Assembly (NCBI RefSeq): GCF_025698545.1
Contig: NC_068569.1
Span: 620,001-684,000 of the forward strand
DNA from: Gossypium raimondii
Taxonomy: Eukaryota > Streptophyta > Magnoliopsida > Malvales > Malvaceae
Direction of reading: 5' to 3'
Length of the DNA stretch: 64,000 nt
The position numbers were made by a program, and so were the translations under genes. Shown one piece after another: positions 38,154 through 49,980 of the stretch; the first letter of the stretch is position 1; each line of letters opens with the position of its first letter. The notes under the pieces were generated by a model that worked only from the letters and a program-made list of their open reading frames with translations, did no database searches and was not told where the DNA came from.

Positions 38154-41100
38154 ATGTTGATAACGGTCAGGGAAGCTTCTTTTTGGCCTCTCACCTTCAA
38201 CCTCTCCTCTTTCTCTTCTCCTAAGCCTTCTCCAATACTCAAAAACTCTGTTTGCAGAGCCAGTTTAAGTGTTCATCCAAAACCCACCTCCAATTCCCAA
38301 TCATGGGACCTTAGTCTTCTTTCTAACAGGTAACTCTTTTTTCCATTTTCTTATCATCCCATTCAAAAATGGTGCTTTTTTTTATTTTTTGCTTGAATTT
38401 GTTTCTGGATTGAGCTTTTTAGGGTAGAAGCAAGTTCTTAGTTTCAATTACAAGGATTATAAGCTAAGGCGATATGAATATTAGACTTACGCAAAGAACT
38501 CCATGTTTTTATTAACTTATTAATGCTTTGGTGTTTTGATTGGAATTCCTTTTCAGCCAAAAAGGATCTGTTTTTGATCCTTTGGGTATCAACCCAGACG
38601 AGTCTTCAGGTTTAAATGGTGTTTGGGATAGTTTTCTATCCTTGTTAACACCTACATTTGAGAGTACCTCAGGTACTAGAAAGGAGAAATCTTCTTCGGC
38701 TAGAGGAGTGGCAGGTTTGTTTTTAAGATTTTTGACTTCGGGTTTATCGATTTTATTGTCTTGGCTATTGACATGGATCCTTTGGACTTTGGCAGCTGCA
38801 ATTGAGGACAGTTCCATTGAATTTGGGGATTTCTTCAAAGGCCCATTACCAGGAAAATTTCTCAAGCTTTTAGCATTTTTGGCTTTATCTCGTCTTGGAG
38901 TTTATATACCTCTGGGAGGGGTTAACCGAGAGGCTTTCGTTGGCAATTTGGATCAGAACAGTCTACTAAGCACTTTGGATTCGTTCTCCGGAGGAGGCAT
39001 TGGTAGACTTGGTATATGCTCCCTTGGTATTGTTCCTTTTATTAACGCTCAAATCGTGTTTCAACTCCTCGCCCAAGTTTACCCTAAATTGCAAGATCTT
39101 CAGAAAAGAGAAGGTGAAGCTGGAAGAAAGAAAATTTTGCAATATACTAGATATGCCTCGGTTGGTTTTGCTATAGTACAGGTAAGGAACTAGATATAAC
39201 ATTTTCGTGTAGTTTCGACTTGATGCATTGTTGCATGTATGTTGTGACCATAAGAAATTGACATTGCTAGTTGCTATAGTAATACGAAACTTTTTGTAGG
39301 AACGCCTGTTAACAGCAAGACTCGTTTTGTCTATGAAGTATCACTTTTTACCTTATTCTTGTAATGTTGTGTTACATGGCAGGCAATTGGCCAAGTACTT
39401 TACCTTCGTCCATATGTCAACGATTTCAGCACGCAGTGGGTTCTCTCCTCTGTTACTTTATTGACACTTGGTGCTGTACTAACAACATATATTGGGGAAC
39501 GGATTTCTGATCTAAAGCTTGGAAACGGCACATCTCTTTTAATATTTACGAATATTCTATCCTACTTGCCTGCATCTTTTGGAAGGACAGTTGCACAAGC
39601 ATATCAGGATGGTAACTACATTGGACTTGTTGCCATCATTATCTCGTTCTTCCTGCTGGTACTTGGCATCGTTTATGTTCAGGTAACCCTACTTTCTTTT
39701 TTTCTTGTTTAAATGAAGTTCTGATACTGACGGAAAAGGAATCTTAACAATTGTCTCAACAAAGGATTTCAGGAAGCAGAGAGGAAGATTCCAATCAACT
39801 ATGCCTCAAGATACACCAGCAGAAGCGGAGGACTTCAAAAATCTGCTTACCTACCCTTTAAGGTATGTGTTCCCAATGGACTTCAAAAGTTTCTAACACT
39901 ATAATGGGCTTGATGCTAATAGTTGTGATAGCATTGACACCGGCTGTTAAAACACCTGTATCTCTGTCATCGTTTGACTTGTGATCGTAATGATAATTTT
40001 GTACTCTATAACGTTGATCATGTCTTAGTCAATGGTTTTAAGGTAATCCGGTTGATCATAGCGAAGTGCTTGAAGAAAATTAATGCATTTCTCTTGGTGC
40101 ATCTTATGTACAAAGATCATTTGATAATCAATACCGTTCCTTTCTTGTGATTGTGCTCTCAAGTTGTTTAGCCTTGACTTGGCAGTTAATTTTAATTGCT
40201 TATCCTCAAGAGAGCGGTGTACTTATTTTGCCCCGCCAATCTTTCCATGGTCTTTTGATGACAGTTTTAACTTGTTGAAATTTTAGTCACTAATTTTGTA
40301 GTGTTTGATAGAGGATTTATTTAATTGTGAATGAAGTTTCTGACATTGTGATGGTATTTTTTATCAAAGCAAACTCTCTTTTTGGGTGTCGAATGTGCAA
40401 CTAACCGTATCGTCAAAATCTAGTGCCTCGTCTTTGTATTAATTCACTTGTTTTGCCAACCAGGTAAACAGTTCTGGAGTGATGCCGATTATATTTTCTA
40501 CATCATCCCTAGCTCTTCCCGGTACTTTAGCACGATTTACTGGCATATCTGTTCTAAAGAAGGCTGCAGTTGCTTTGAATCCCGGAGGTAAGATCAATGA
40601 TTTTGACTGTTAGAAGTTTAGTCCGTTACGTTTTCTGTAGTAAAAGCTTGCTAGTTGGCAGAATCTTTTGTGTCCGAATAGATCGCATCGACACATGTTG
40701 TGATAAATCATAAATTTCACGATGCTTAAAATAGACGCTTGAGCGGTGAATTCGTTATGCATAAATAATTTGGAAGTCACAAATGTTTGTAGGTTCTTTC
40801 TACCTTCCTACCAATATCTTGTTGATAGCCTTTTTTAATTACTACTACACTTTCCTACAACTGGACCCTGATGATGTTAGTGAACAACTGAAGCGGCAAG
40901 GTGCTTCGATTCCACTGGTCCGACCTGGTAAAAGTACAGCAGCATTTTTAAAGACGGTAATTCACTTTTCTCGAATAAAAATGTCATTAGCAGCTTATTA
41001 TATTCACTTTTCTCGAATAAAAATGTCATTGGCTGTTTGGAATAGGTTCTTAGTCGGATATCGGTTCTGGGTTCAGTATTTTTAGCAATCTTGGCAGCTG

Positions 41101-41276
41101 GTCCTGCCGTGATCGAGCAAACCACACACTTGACTGCATTCCGAGGATTTGCGGGCACTTCAGTTCTTATTCTTGTGGGATGTGCAACTGATACTGCAAG
41201 AAAAGTTCAAGCAGAGATTATATCCCAGAAGTACAAGAACATAGAGTTTTACGACTTCGACAAGTATAGCCCGTAA
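38154..41276 (+). CDS. SCY2: Plastid preprotein translocase subunit SecY2 (SCY2)
   Basis: Seven exons (38154-38329, 38557-39181, 39383-39682, 39773-39862, 40464-40587, 40793-40956, 41046-41276) join in phase with GT..AG introns, giving 569 residues. SCY2 is the plastid inner-envelope SecY homologue that works with SECA2, distinct from thylakoid SCY1. Visible are a Ser/Pro/Lys-rich N-terminus (about 1-60, transit-peptide-like) and then the SecY core. Diagnostic segments are LPGKFLKLLAFLALSRLGVY, IVPFINAQIVFQLL, the second signature region GNGTSLLIFTNILSYLPA, the cytosolic loop ERKIPINYASRY, and VNSSGVMPIIFSTSSLALPG. About ten hydrophobic segments are expected. The Ser-rich insert after the transit peptide and near-identical length to known SCY2 proteins (about 570) favour SCY2 over SCY1. 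The first ATG opens a transit-like sequence, which supports the start. Confidence 0.93.
40965..41034 (+). repeat. Tandem duplication inside SCY2 intron 6
   Basis: The segment TTCACTTTTCTCGAATAAAA with 'atgtcatt(a/g)gc' occurs twice, about 39 bases apart, between exons 6 and 7. The two copies differ at about one base, so the duplication is recent. It does not touch the splice sites. Confidence 0.85.
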
Positions 41277-42206
41277 AAGAGGCGGCAAGCTTAAGACCAG
41301 AAGAGAATAGGAAGACCTTTTTTTCTGAGCAACGATTAGTTCTGTATACCGTAGTTTCTCTGACAAGCAAGGCATTGACTCTTGTTATGAACTATCATAC
41401 TCCGAATATCCATTTTTTTTTATTTACGAAGCATAAAATGCGACTCGGGATTTATCTTGTACATATACTGCTCGGAGCAGCCACTTTCAAGGTGACAGGA
41501 ATGGTGTCTATTTGGTAGCTGAAATTTGTGTTTTTATCACGAAAATTGTGGATTTACTTTGTATTTTAATTTGGTTATTTTTAATCACTGTAACTGTTAA
41601 TTAAACTTTACTATTTTCAAAATCTGATTCCAAAAATCTGATTCCAAAATCAAACATACCACTATATGTATAATGTCATATTAGTTTGTTATTTTCCCGT
41701 ATTATTCAATTGATAGATTAAAATTATCTTATACATCAATATTGAAATTTCAAATTAAAAAAAAAAAAAGCTCCCAATAGTCCAATTGAAAAATATGGAT
41801 TACATCTACAACTGTAATCATAGTACAAGACTCATAATAGAATTTAACCAAACGAATTTAAGTATTAGATTAGAACTAAAATTTCAAAATTTTAAAAAGT
41901 ACAAAGACTAAAATTGAACAAATAGAAAAGTGCAACGATTCAAATTGATCAAATTAAAGTACAAAGATTAAGTTTACAACTTATGGACCTTCTATTGAAA
42001 CTGGAAATAATGATGCCATTTGCTATAAAGAATGATTACAGTTGTTATAATCGAGTTCGTGAGAAGCTGGGGACGTAGAAATAAAAATCTTACAAAGCCA
42101 AATATGATGGAACTGTTTGATGATCTTACAAGTTTCGCATTAGGGAAAAGAAACATTGTTTCAATAAGAGGTTACTTCTCCCAAATCGTGAGCAAATTCC
42201 ACAAGC
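41277..42206. other. Tail-to-tail intergenic region (3' UTRs plus repeat)
   Basis: It contains the probable SCY2 3' UTR at its left and that of the LHC-like gene at its right. About 41590-42000 holds repeat-like blocks ('aaagtacaaagactaaaattgaac', 'aaagtacaaagattaagtttacaacttatgg') related to those at 35105-35435 and 43440-43865. An imperfect 'aatctgattccaaaa' duplication sits at about 41620-41650. No gene is present. Confidence 0.45.
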
Positions 42207-44215
42207 TTATCGCACAAAAATGTGGACGATCGCCCACAAATAACCAGCCAGCTGGGTAAAGTCAAAAACAAAACCATCAATGAGCTACGTATTACCAATG
42301 CACCCAACTGAAAGGGGAATTATCCGGTTTCCTACCTGTTCCAGAATACCTTTTCCCGTTTGAGCTTCGATAACTAAGCCTGCTGTGAGACCAATCATTG
42401 CCCACGCCCCATTAATCGCTTCAATTTGGCGTCTCCTCTACATAACAACAATAGTTCGACCAAAACATCCTTAACAAAGCATTTTCATGAACATATTTGA
42501 CTAGTTCACTATGAAAACTAAAGTACATTGTTGACACAACCTTTAGCAAACCAAACTATAAAATAGAACAAGATCAAACCTAGGGAGGAGATATAAGTAG
42601 CAGCACGGATAAACCATAGACAATGATATCTTCTCGGTACCAAAGGAATATACAAGAAGAGAAAAAATGTTAAATTCTTTATTAAAATAAAGATCTTTTT
42701 TACCTTTGCTTTCTCTTTAGCTTTAATTTGTACCATTTGTTTGGCAGCTAATCGTTTTGCTTCCAAAGGGTCAACCATGATGACTTCTTTACCTGAATTT
42801 CCTTTACCTGAAGATACCTATTACATACAAATCGAAGAGAAAAAAAAACTATAATCAAATACAATTCGATATGAAAAGTAGTATTTTTTTTTTCCCTTTT
42901 ATGAACTAGCATTTGAATACGTGGAATTAACAAAGATAGAACTGCGGAAGAAGCTCATTGAATTACCCACAGACTTTTCCATGAAGCATGAAGACAGCAT
43001 AAATACCATTTATATATAGAAACCAACAAAAAGACAGGTTCTGTTTAAATATTATGTACCGTCATGAAGACGGTTGCAGATATTACCTCTAGATCAACCA
43101 ACATTCATGAAGACATGGAGAAGTTTACTACCGTGAAGGACTTATTCACCAATTCAATAATTACATACCTACAAACCTTTGATCCTATTCAAAAACCAAA
43201 TATACTGGCACTATACATGAAGAAGCCTTGGTTGAAGCATACATTAGGATTGGCCAAGATTCGAAATGCTCGTCCCTTGGTTCTACTGGTAACTAGACTT
43301 GAACCTTGATCTCTTCCAAAGCTCCACCTGAAAATAGATAGGAATTTTAGAACTAACATGGACCTAGGATAGAAATCTGGACAACACCAATAACAACTCC
43401 AAAACATCAACATTGGCCCAAATCATTAGTAGCTATCACATAACTCGGGATAATTAAATAAGTTCTTGTACTTTCTTTTCTGATTAAATTCAATTACTAG
43501 CCATGTACTATGCTTACAATTTTAGATTTAGTTTATATTCTCCAACTGAATAATTATAAGGCCCTATACTTTTTGAATTTTGAAATCTTAGTTTTAACTC
43601 AACAGACATTGATCTGTTAACTGGATTTTTAGTGAGTAATATGTGAAAATAGCAGGCTAATATGGCATTAGGTATAATAATATGTTTGCCACGTCAAATT
43701 TTGGACATAGCAGAACTTACATCAATGAATTTAACAATTATCATTTAACTAGTACAGGGACAAAAAAAACCAAATTAAAGTATAAGGATAAGATCCACAA
43801 TTTTTTTGTTTAAGTCTAGGGACTTCTAGCAGAATTTAACCACATTTCAACCCCCAACATAATCAAAGCTGCCCAAGATTCTTTCTTACTTTCCTTACCA
43901 GTTAATAAGGCTGCTACCATTACGGATTATAATCAAATATATGCAACACCCAGATTTAAAAAATAATAAATAAAGATTCAACATGATTTGTTAAGATTAT
44001 TTCCAGTAACACGAGAGTTGAATTACTAAACGATGATTGACTAAACTCTGAAAGAAAAAAAGGAGCAAAACAATAGATTATTAGAGAAAACGGGAGAGCG
44101 AAATGGACCTGAAGATGGTGGTAGAGCGGTGAGGAAACTGACGATTAGAAGATGAAAATAGGAGACTTCCATTGAAGAAAGGCAGTGGCCGTTGTTGCAG
44201 AGACATCGCCATCAT
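42207..44215 (-). CDS. Plastid one-helix LHC-like (HLIP/OHP-type) protein
   Basis: Five exons on the reverse strand (44215-44109, 43327-43243, 42817-42704, 42437-42336, 42251-42207) join in phase to 150 residues. LHC-like one-helix proteins sit in thylakoids and help handle free chlorophyll or protect photosystems. The N-terminus (about 1-60) is Ser/Arg-rich and acid-poor, transit-peptide-like. A charged stretch follows (VDPLEAKRLAAKQMVQIKAK), then RRRQIEAINGAWAMIGLTAG and LVIEAQTGKGILEQ, a single helix with the E-x-x-N-G chlorophyll-binding pattern, and a short hydrophobic tail ending in IFVR. The Arg that normally follows in ExxNGR is Ala here; this may be typical of the subfamily. Two adjacent in-frame ATGs open the frame. 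It could match one of the plant SEP/LIL proteins, but I cannot say which. Confidence 0.82.
43440..43865. repeat. Dispersed repeat in intron 1 of the LHC-like gene
   Basis: The segment opens with 'taagttcttgtactttctttt' and closes with 'aagtctagggacttctagcagaatttaacc'. Pieces such as 'gtatttttgaattttgaaatct' and 'gccacgtcaaatttt' resemble the repeats at 23570-23800 and 36965-37200. It expands the first intron to about 780 bases. Boundaries are approximate. Confidence 0.4.
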
Positions 44216-47200
44216 AGCTCCCGTACTAATTTCTTTTTTTCTTATCCCGTTTTAACAGAATTTGCGAGCCTTAAGAGCATTCTAGATAATTTGCCCAAAA
44301 GCTGCAATATTTTCGGAAATCAATAGGCGGATCATATACCCAACCCAACCCAACGGCAAAGCATTTACTTTTTGGGCTAATTATTTAATTATATTGGACA
44401 AATATAAAACCCAACCCAAATATTTGGATTGCTAGGTAGATCGGTTATTCATTATTATTCGTCAAGTCGGTTATTTATTAATCCATTTATAAATTTATTA
44501 TATATTTTAATTTCCTTCCTTTTATATTAATTTAGCATCATAATTTTTATTTTTTATTTTTTGATACAATACTTAGAATTGATTATAGTCTCTCATAACT
44601 CTTAAATAAAAATATAATACGCTTCTCTTGAGTGCACTTAAAACCTAAATCCTCTTACATTAATATCAATTAAGTTAAAACTCAATCTGCTACATTATTT
44701 GTAGGCGATGAAATTAACCCTTTTCTCATCTCCGACTAATGTAAAACATGTGTCCACCTAGAAAAAGAAGCCATAGCTAAACACGTATATCCTATATGTT
44801 GCTTTGTTTTTTCGTCTATGGCATGCCACAAGTTGCAAACATGCAAGTTTATTAAAATAAAAAATAAAAAAATTTGAATATCTATTAAAATTAATATGTA
44901 ATTAAATTAAATAATTTATAAAATACTTGAAATATATTTGTATTATAAATATTAAAATAAACAAAAGATAAAAGATAAAAATGTGATTATCTTTTATAAA
45001 ATTATTTAAAACTTAATTGAAAAATACATTAAGTTAACATATGCGAACTAGCACAATTTATAATTTAATTTAACATTAATTAAAAATATAACCAATTCTT
45101 TCTTTTATTTTAAAATATTTGAATAAAAATTAAAGATAACAAACATAAGTAGAATAATAAATATTAATAATAGGATAATTTTGTTTTTCATCAATCATTA
45201 ATGTGATTATTAAGTAATTTATCAAACATATTTTATAATTTAAATTTTTAGTTAAACAAACAACACCTAGGAATTTTATAGAATAAAATTTTTATTCTAT
45301 ATTTTATTCTTAATTTTAAATATTTCACTTTATTTTAATAACAAAGTCAAATTTCAAGCATAAAGTTTTTATAAAATTAAATTGAAATAATTGAAAATAT
45401 TTTTCATTAAAGTTTGAATTTATTTATTATTTGTGTTAAATCTGTGTATTACTATTTTAATTTAAGTTAATTAAATTATTTATTAAATATCTGAATACGT
45501 TAAATATATACATTTAATAAGTATAAAATATTTTTCAAAATAAAAATTTCAAAAACATAAAGCGGATAGTGAAATCAAGATTTCGAGCATTAATATGTTA
45601 TTTGGGAAAAAAATAAAGTGGAATCCGATATGTTATTTGCAAAATAAAGTAAATTTAGATAATGAATACCAATGATTAATGTTTATCTATACTATCATTT
45701 AAGCTTTTGACTAAAATTATTAGAGTATTTTTATTTTTTTATTTTTAAAAATTAATAAAATATTTATATGGTAAGATTTGAGCCCATATAAATTACATTA
45801 ATTTACCACTCAAATAATGTTTTATTTTGTAATTTTCATATATTTTAATTTTATTATACACACTTTATTATTTTCATCATTTGTATATATTAAGAATGTG
45901 TTTAATTGAGTTGATGTCGAAATTAACTTAACACCAACTTAAAGTTGATGACAAAACAATGATAAATAATTTAATATTTTTAATTCTAATATCATACATA
46001 TTTTATGTATTATTATTTAATTTCAAGTCATACGTTTCATTATTTATTATATGTCATTTTAAACGCACATTTATTTTCTATATTTTTATTTTCACGCATA
46101 TACATGTAATATGATTTTAATAAATAATAATTAGAGTAATTGTTGTATGCAAATATTATTCGAAATTGCACTATCCATTGCAAACCTTATTAATAGTTTA
46201 GTTTAACTAATATATCAAAACTTTTATCACAAATGTTAGGGGTGAGAGTTGTTTAAAGATTAAATCCAAAATAGATGTCATATAAAAATGAAATAAATTT
46301 TTTATCACTCTATTTATGATACGGTCCACATATATATTTATATTTAACAATGTTTATTTTTGTCCATCTTCTTAAATTTTTAAATAAAAGAAATATGTTT
46401 AAATACATTTAAATCTATGGGTTTTCTTTTGTAATTGCAATAACAACCATGTAATTGAACCTCAATTGTTAATCAAACTCAACTAAGAAATTACAAAACT
46501 CAATTAAATTTTTTATTAATTAAACTCTCTCATTAATAAGAAGTTGTTACGTATTATCATTTAATTAGTTCTTCAATTTATTTTAACAACCAATATGATA
46601 AATAACACAAATTATTAATGAAGAAGCTTGCCTAATTATTATTTTTATTATTAATTTTTTTGACATATATATATTGGTGAAACACATACATAATTTTAAT
46701 ATAGAATAGAAGGTAGCATAACTAAAATGACAAGAACAGGGCTGTCATTCATTACGACTTGTTGGAATTGTAAATCAAAATTTTAAATTTTTATCAGAAT
46801 TTTTATTTTTTAGAGATTCTGATATTAATATAAACTAAAAATTTTGATATAAATTGGGTAGGGTTCAGTAGAATAATCAAATTTGAGTTTGCTTCCTAAA
46901 TTTGATTTCATCCGTTTTAAACTTAAAATATCATTATAAGGTTTTAATAGTATTTCCTAGATTTTTTTAAATAAATTTGTCCAAAGTTCGGTTAGTTCAC
47001 TTTGCCTGATAAATCCGACTCAATTAAAATTAGATTTGATACTTTGAGCTGGTTCGATTTGACTCAAATTTAATTATAAAAGTATATAAAATGAAAATAA
47101 AAATAAAAATATTATTATTTTTAAATAGTGAAATTAAATTTTGGAACATGCCAAATAGACCTAAAAACGGACTTAGGCTTAAAAAAATTTTGAAACTGAA

Positions 47201-49059
47201 TCTCGACCCAATCCCTAAACACCTCTGGTCTTAAAAAAAGATTTTTTTAGTTAAAGTTTATTTCTGTTTTAATTTAAAATATAATATTGTTAAAAACACG
47301 TGAGACTTAAAATCAATTAAATCACGCATGTGATATAAAACTTTTTAACATGACCTTTAAATTGGTAAGCTGAATGTCAAAATTTCCTTTATTGTTGAGG
47401 TCAAGGGGTAAACTTTGAAATCATTAATTATACAATTAAGTCTCCCCAAGTTGGAATAACCTTCACAAATGCGTTGAAGAATTAACCCCCAATTTCGAAA
47501 TTCAATATTTGTTTTTAATTAAAATATTTTTGTAATTCGTAATTATTTTTTAATAATATTATACACTTATTGGTATTAGAATTGAGCTTTTCAAAAATTA
47601 ATATATCCTTCTTCCTTAAAATCACATCAAACGTTAATTGAAAATTTTCCAAAAATTGAAATCGAAACGAGATGGGGCCATAATCTGCAAATTTCTCAAA
47701 AAACGTTTTTTCTATTTCGGCAACTGACCCTGTACTGCTCCACCACCACCATGCACCAACTATTTCCTATTATAATTAATGACCCCTTGAACATCTAATA
47801 TGAAAATCAGAGACCATATTGATGGCTTAATAATTAAAGGTGTTTATGATATGGATTTGAATCACACTAACTACATTGATTGTTCAAACTTTTTTATGTA
47901 ATTTATCAAAAGAAAATGGTTCTTAAATATGAATAGTTGTAACAAGACAATAATAAATTGGAACATTTTATCTTAATGACATTAGATTTAATAAAAAAAT
48001 TTCGTTGCAGAAGAACAACGAAGTGAAAAACGGAGACACAGAGTATAAGACAACTTGATACAGGGAGAAGGTGGGCTGTTGGAGACGTGGCAACGCAGCG
48101 TTTTTCAACGATCCAAATCCAAAGTACCCTTCCATTTTTTATATATTATCCCACTCAAAACGGAATTTGGTTCCTGTCACTTTTTGTATAAACATTAATT
48201 TTTATTCCATATTTTTAATCTACTCATACGTGGTGATAAACGGAAAATATAAAGGCTGAAAATTAAAATATTTGATAAATATAATTTATAAATTTTAAAT
48301 TTTGATAGCCTAAGTTTCAGTCCCACTATTTTATCTATTGTGCATTGTATTTGTTGAATTTACGTTGTAATTGGTTGAACATATATATGTACCTATGGAT
48401 GGCAATGAGATGAGGTGGATTTTTACCCACCGTGAACTTGTCTCGAAACTTGACCATCCACCCTGCTCTGGCCCTGACTCTTAAGAAAAGGAATCCACCC
48501 GAACTTGAGATTTAATAGGAGACATGACATTAATTTTGACCCGATTCTTGAAAAAAAAACCTCCTAAACCTAAAATTTAATAGGAGACTCGACCTCAATC
48601 CGACTCAAATTTAATTTAATTATTATTTTTATTTTAAAACGAATAAAATTATATTATTTTAAAGCAAATAATGTTATTTTTTTTGCCATCCTTATTTGTC
48701 CCTATCATATAGGATAAATAACTGTACTTACTATTTCCGCGTTCTTTTATAAAAAAATTATCATCGAGCTCAAACCTTTTACCTTGAGTTAACCATATTC
48801 ACTTAAACAGTCCCCAAAAGAATAGATGATAAATGTTTTCAGAGAATTGGAAAGTAAATATGTGAAGTTTTGGAAACAAAACATGAGAAATTGTAAGCAA
48901 ACAACACCCTCCTTTAAATTTCCCACTGGAAATCAACATTTCACTTTCACTTTCATATTCAAAAATCAAAGGAATTGTAAGCTGAATCATAAAAAAACAA
49001 ATACTATTATTGTATGCAGCAAAACAATCTAATTGAACAGAAATTCCCATCATCATTTT
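44216..49059. other. Long AT-rich intergenic stretch
   Basis: No gene was recognised. About 44560-44700 and 46830-47230 look repeat-derived, about 45755-45840 is a reverse-strand SINE-like relative, and about 47820-47880 has a B-box-like ATGGATTTGAATCACAC. About 48385-48700 resembles a decayed hAT MITE ('atggatggcaatgagatgagg', 'cccaccgtgaacttg'). Short frames at 48071-48259 and 48799-49056 are unsupported; the last part is probably the 3' UTR of the next gene. Confidence 0.45.
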
Positions 49060-49980
49060 TTACGCTGTAATTTCAGTTAAATCCGTACCATTTGGGGCAT
49101 GATTTCTTTTACAGTCACAGTAAAAAACTGTGGTAACCATCAAACTCCAAATTACCAACAAGCCGTAAAACCACCACAACCCCACCGTTTCCCACCCCAT
49201 CACCACCCACTTTACAGAATCTTCACCGTCCGTTATCTTCTCAAACCGGTTTCCAATCCATCCCGAGATTGCCACCAACATGCAAGTAACCCACCACCAG
49301 CAAACTCTCCTCCCCACCATTAACTCGGACCCGACCCGAAACGCATCCCATCCGAATTTTTCCTCTAATGCCGACACCACCAGTCCCAAACCCAACACCC
49401 CCATTAAGTAAACTTCGAAACCAGATCCGATTAGCAAAATGGGTAAGTTTATCCGAGGATGGTTCCGAAACACGGCGTAGAAAAGCTGCGGCAGTTGGAC
49501 ATAAAGGAGGAGTAGAGCGTAGGAACAGGCGGAGGTGACAAGGACGCGCTTCCAACAGCGCTTAAAAGCGTCGGCGGTGGTGAGAAAGGAAGGACGGTGA
49601 GAATGGGAGGTGACGTGGACGGTGGCTACGAAGGAGAGAAGAGAGAGAATGGAAGAAGGCAAGAAATAAAGGAGTTTAAGACGGAAGAGAGACAACGATT
49701 CGTATCGGGATTCTTTCAAGATGTGATCCGCTTCGACGCGCGTGGAGGAAGTGAAAGCGACGGATTCGAGGTGGAAGATGTGGCGTTTGAGAGGGCGGGA
49801 AGTAAGAGAAAGGGAAAAAAGAAGGAAAGAAAGGGGAAGGGTGAAGAAAAGGAGGACTGGGATAAGTACGTGTTTGTTTCGGAAGAAAATTTTGATGGGA
49901 TCGGAAAATAATTTAAAGAAAACAGAAGAAGAAGATAGTGTCGGTTTACGTTGTTGGTTATGGTGAGGCGAATCGGACAT
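49060..49980 (-). CDS. Six-helix membrane protein, function unknown
   Basis: A single uninterrupted frame encodes 306 residues. It is the longest intron-free reverse frame in the window, with normal codon use. Hydrophobic segments lie at about 38-60, 104-124, 146-171, 179-204, 227-243 and 265-288, giving six likely helices. The first 30 residues are Ser/Pro-rich and polar (MSDSPHHNQQRKPTLSSSSV), and the C-terminus is a short polar tail after CDCKRNH. A soluble stretch at about 61-100 carries HILKESRYESLSLFR. I recognise the style of an uncharacterised plant family of intron-poor 'transmembrane proteins' but cannot name a role. Forward-strand frames over the same bases (49099-49966) are shadows. 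Start: the first ATG with no upstream in-frame extension. Confidence 0.8.
   Translation of the reverse strand: MSDSPHHNQQRKPTLSSSSVFFKLFSDPIKIFFRNKHVLIPVLLFFTLPLSFLLFSLSLTSRPLKRHIFHLESVAFTSSTRVEADHILKESRYESLSLFRLKLLYFLPSSILSLLSFVATVHVTSHSHRPSFLTTADAFKRCWKRVLVTSACSYALLLLYVQLPQLFYAVFRNHPRINLPILLIGSGFEVYLMGVLGLGLVVSALEEKFGWDAFRVGSELMVGRRVCWWWVTCMLVAISGWIGNRFEKITDGEDSVKWVVMGWETVGLWWFYGLLVIWSLMVTTVFYCDCKRNHAPNGTDLTEITA

Noticed and set aside
49597..49966. Forward frames rich in Lys, Glu and Arg
   Set aside because: Shadows of the hydrophobic reverse-strand membrane protein gene; charged composition is the expected mirror image.
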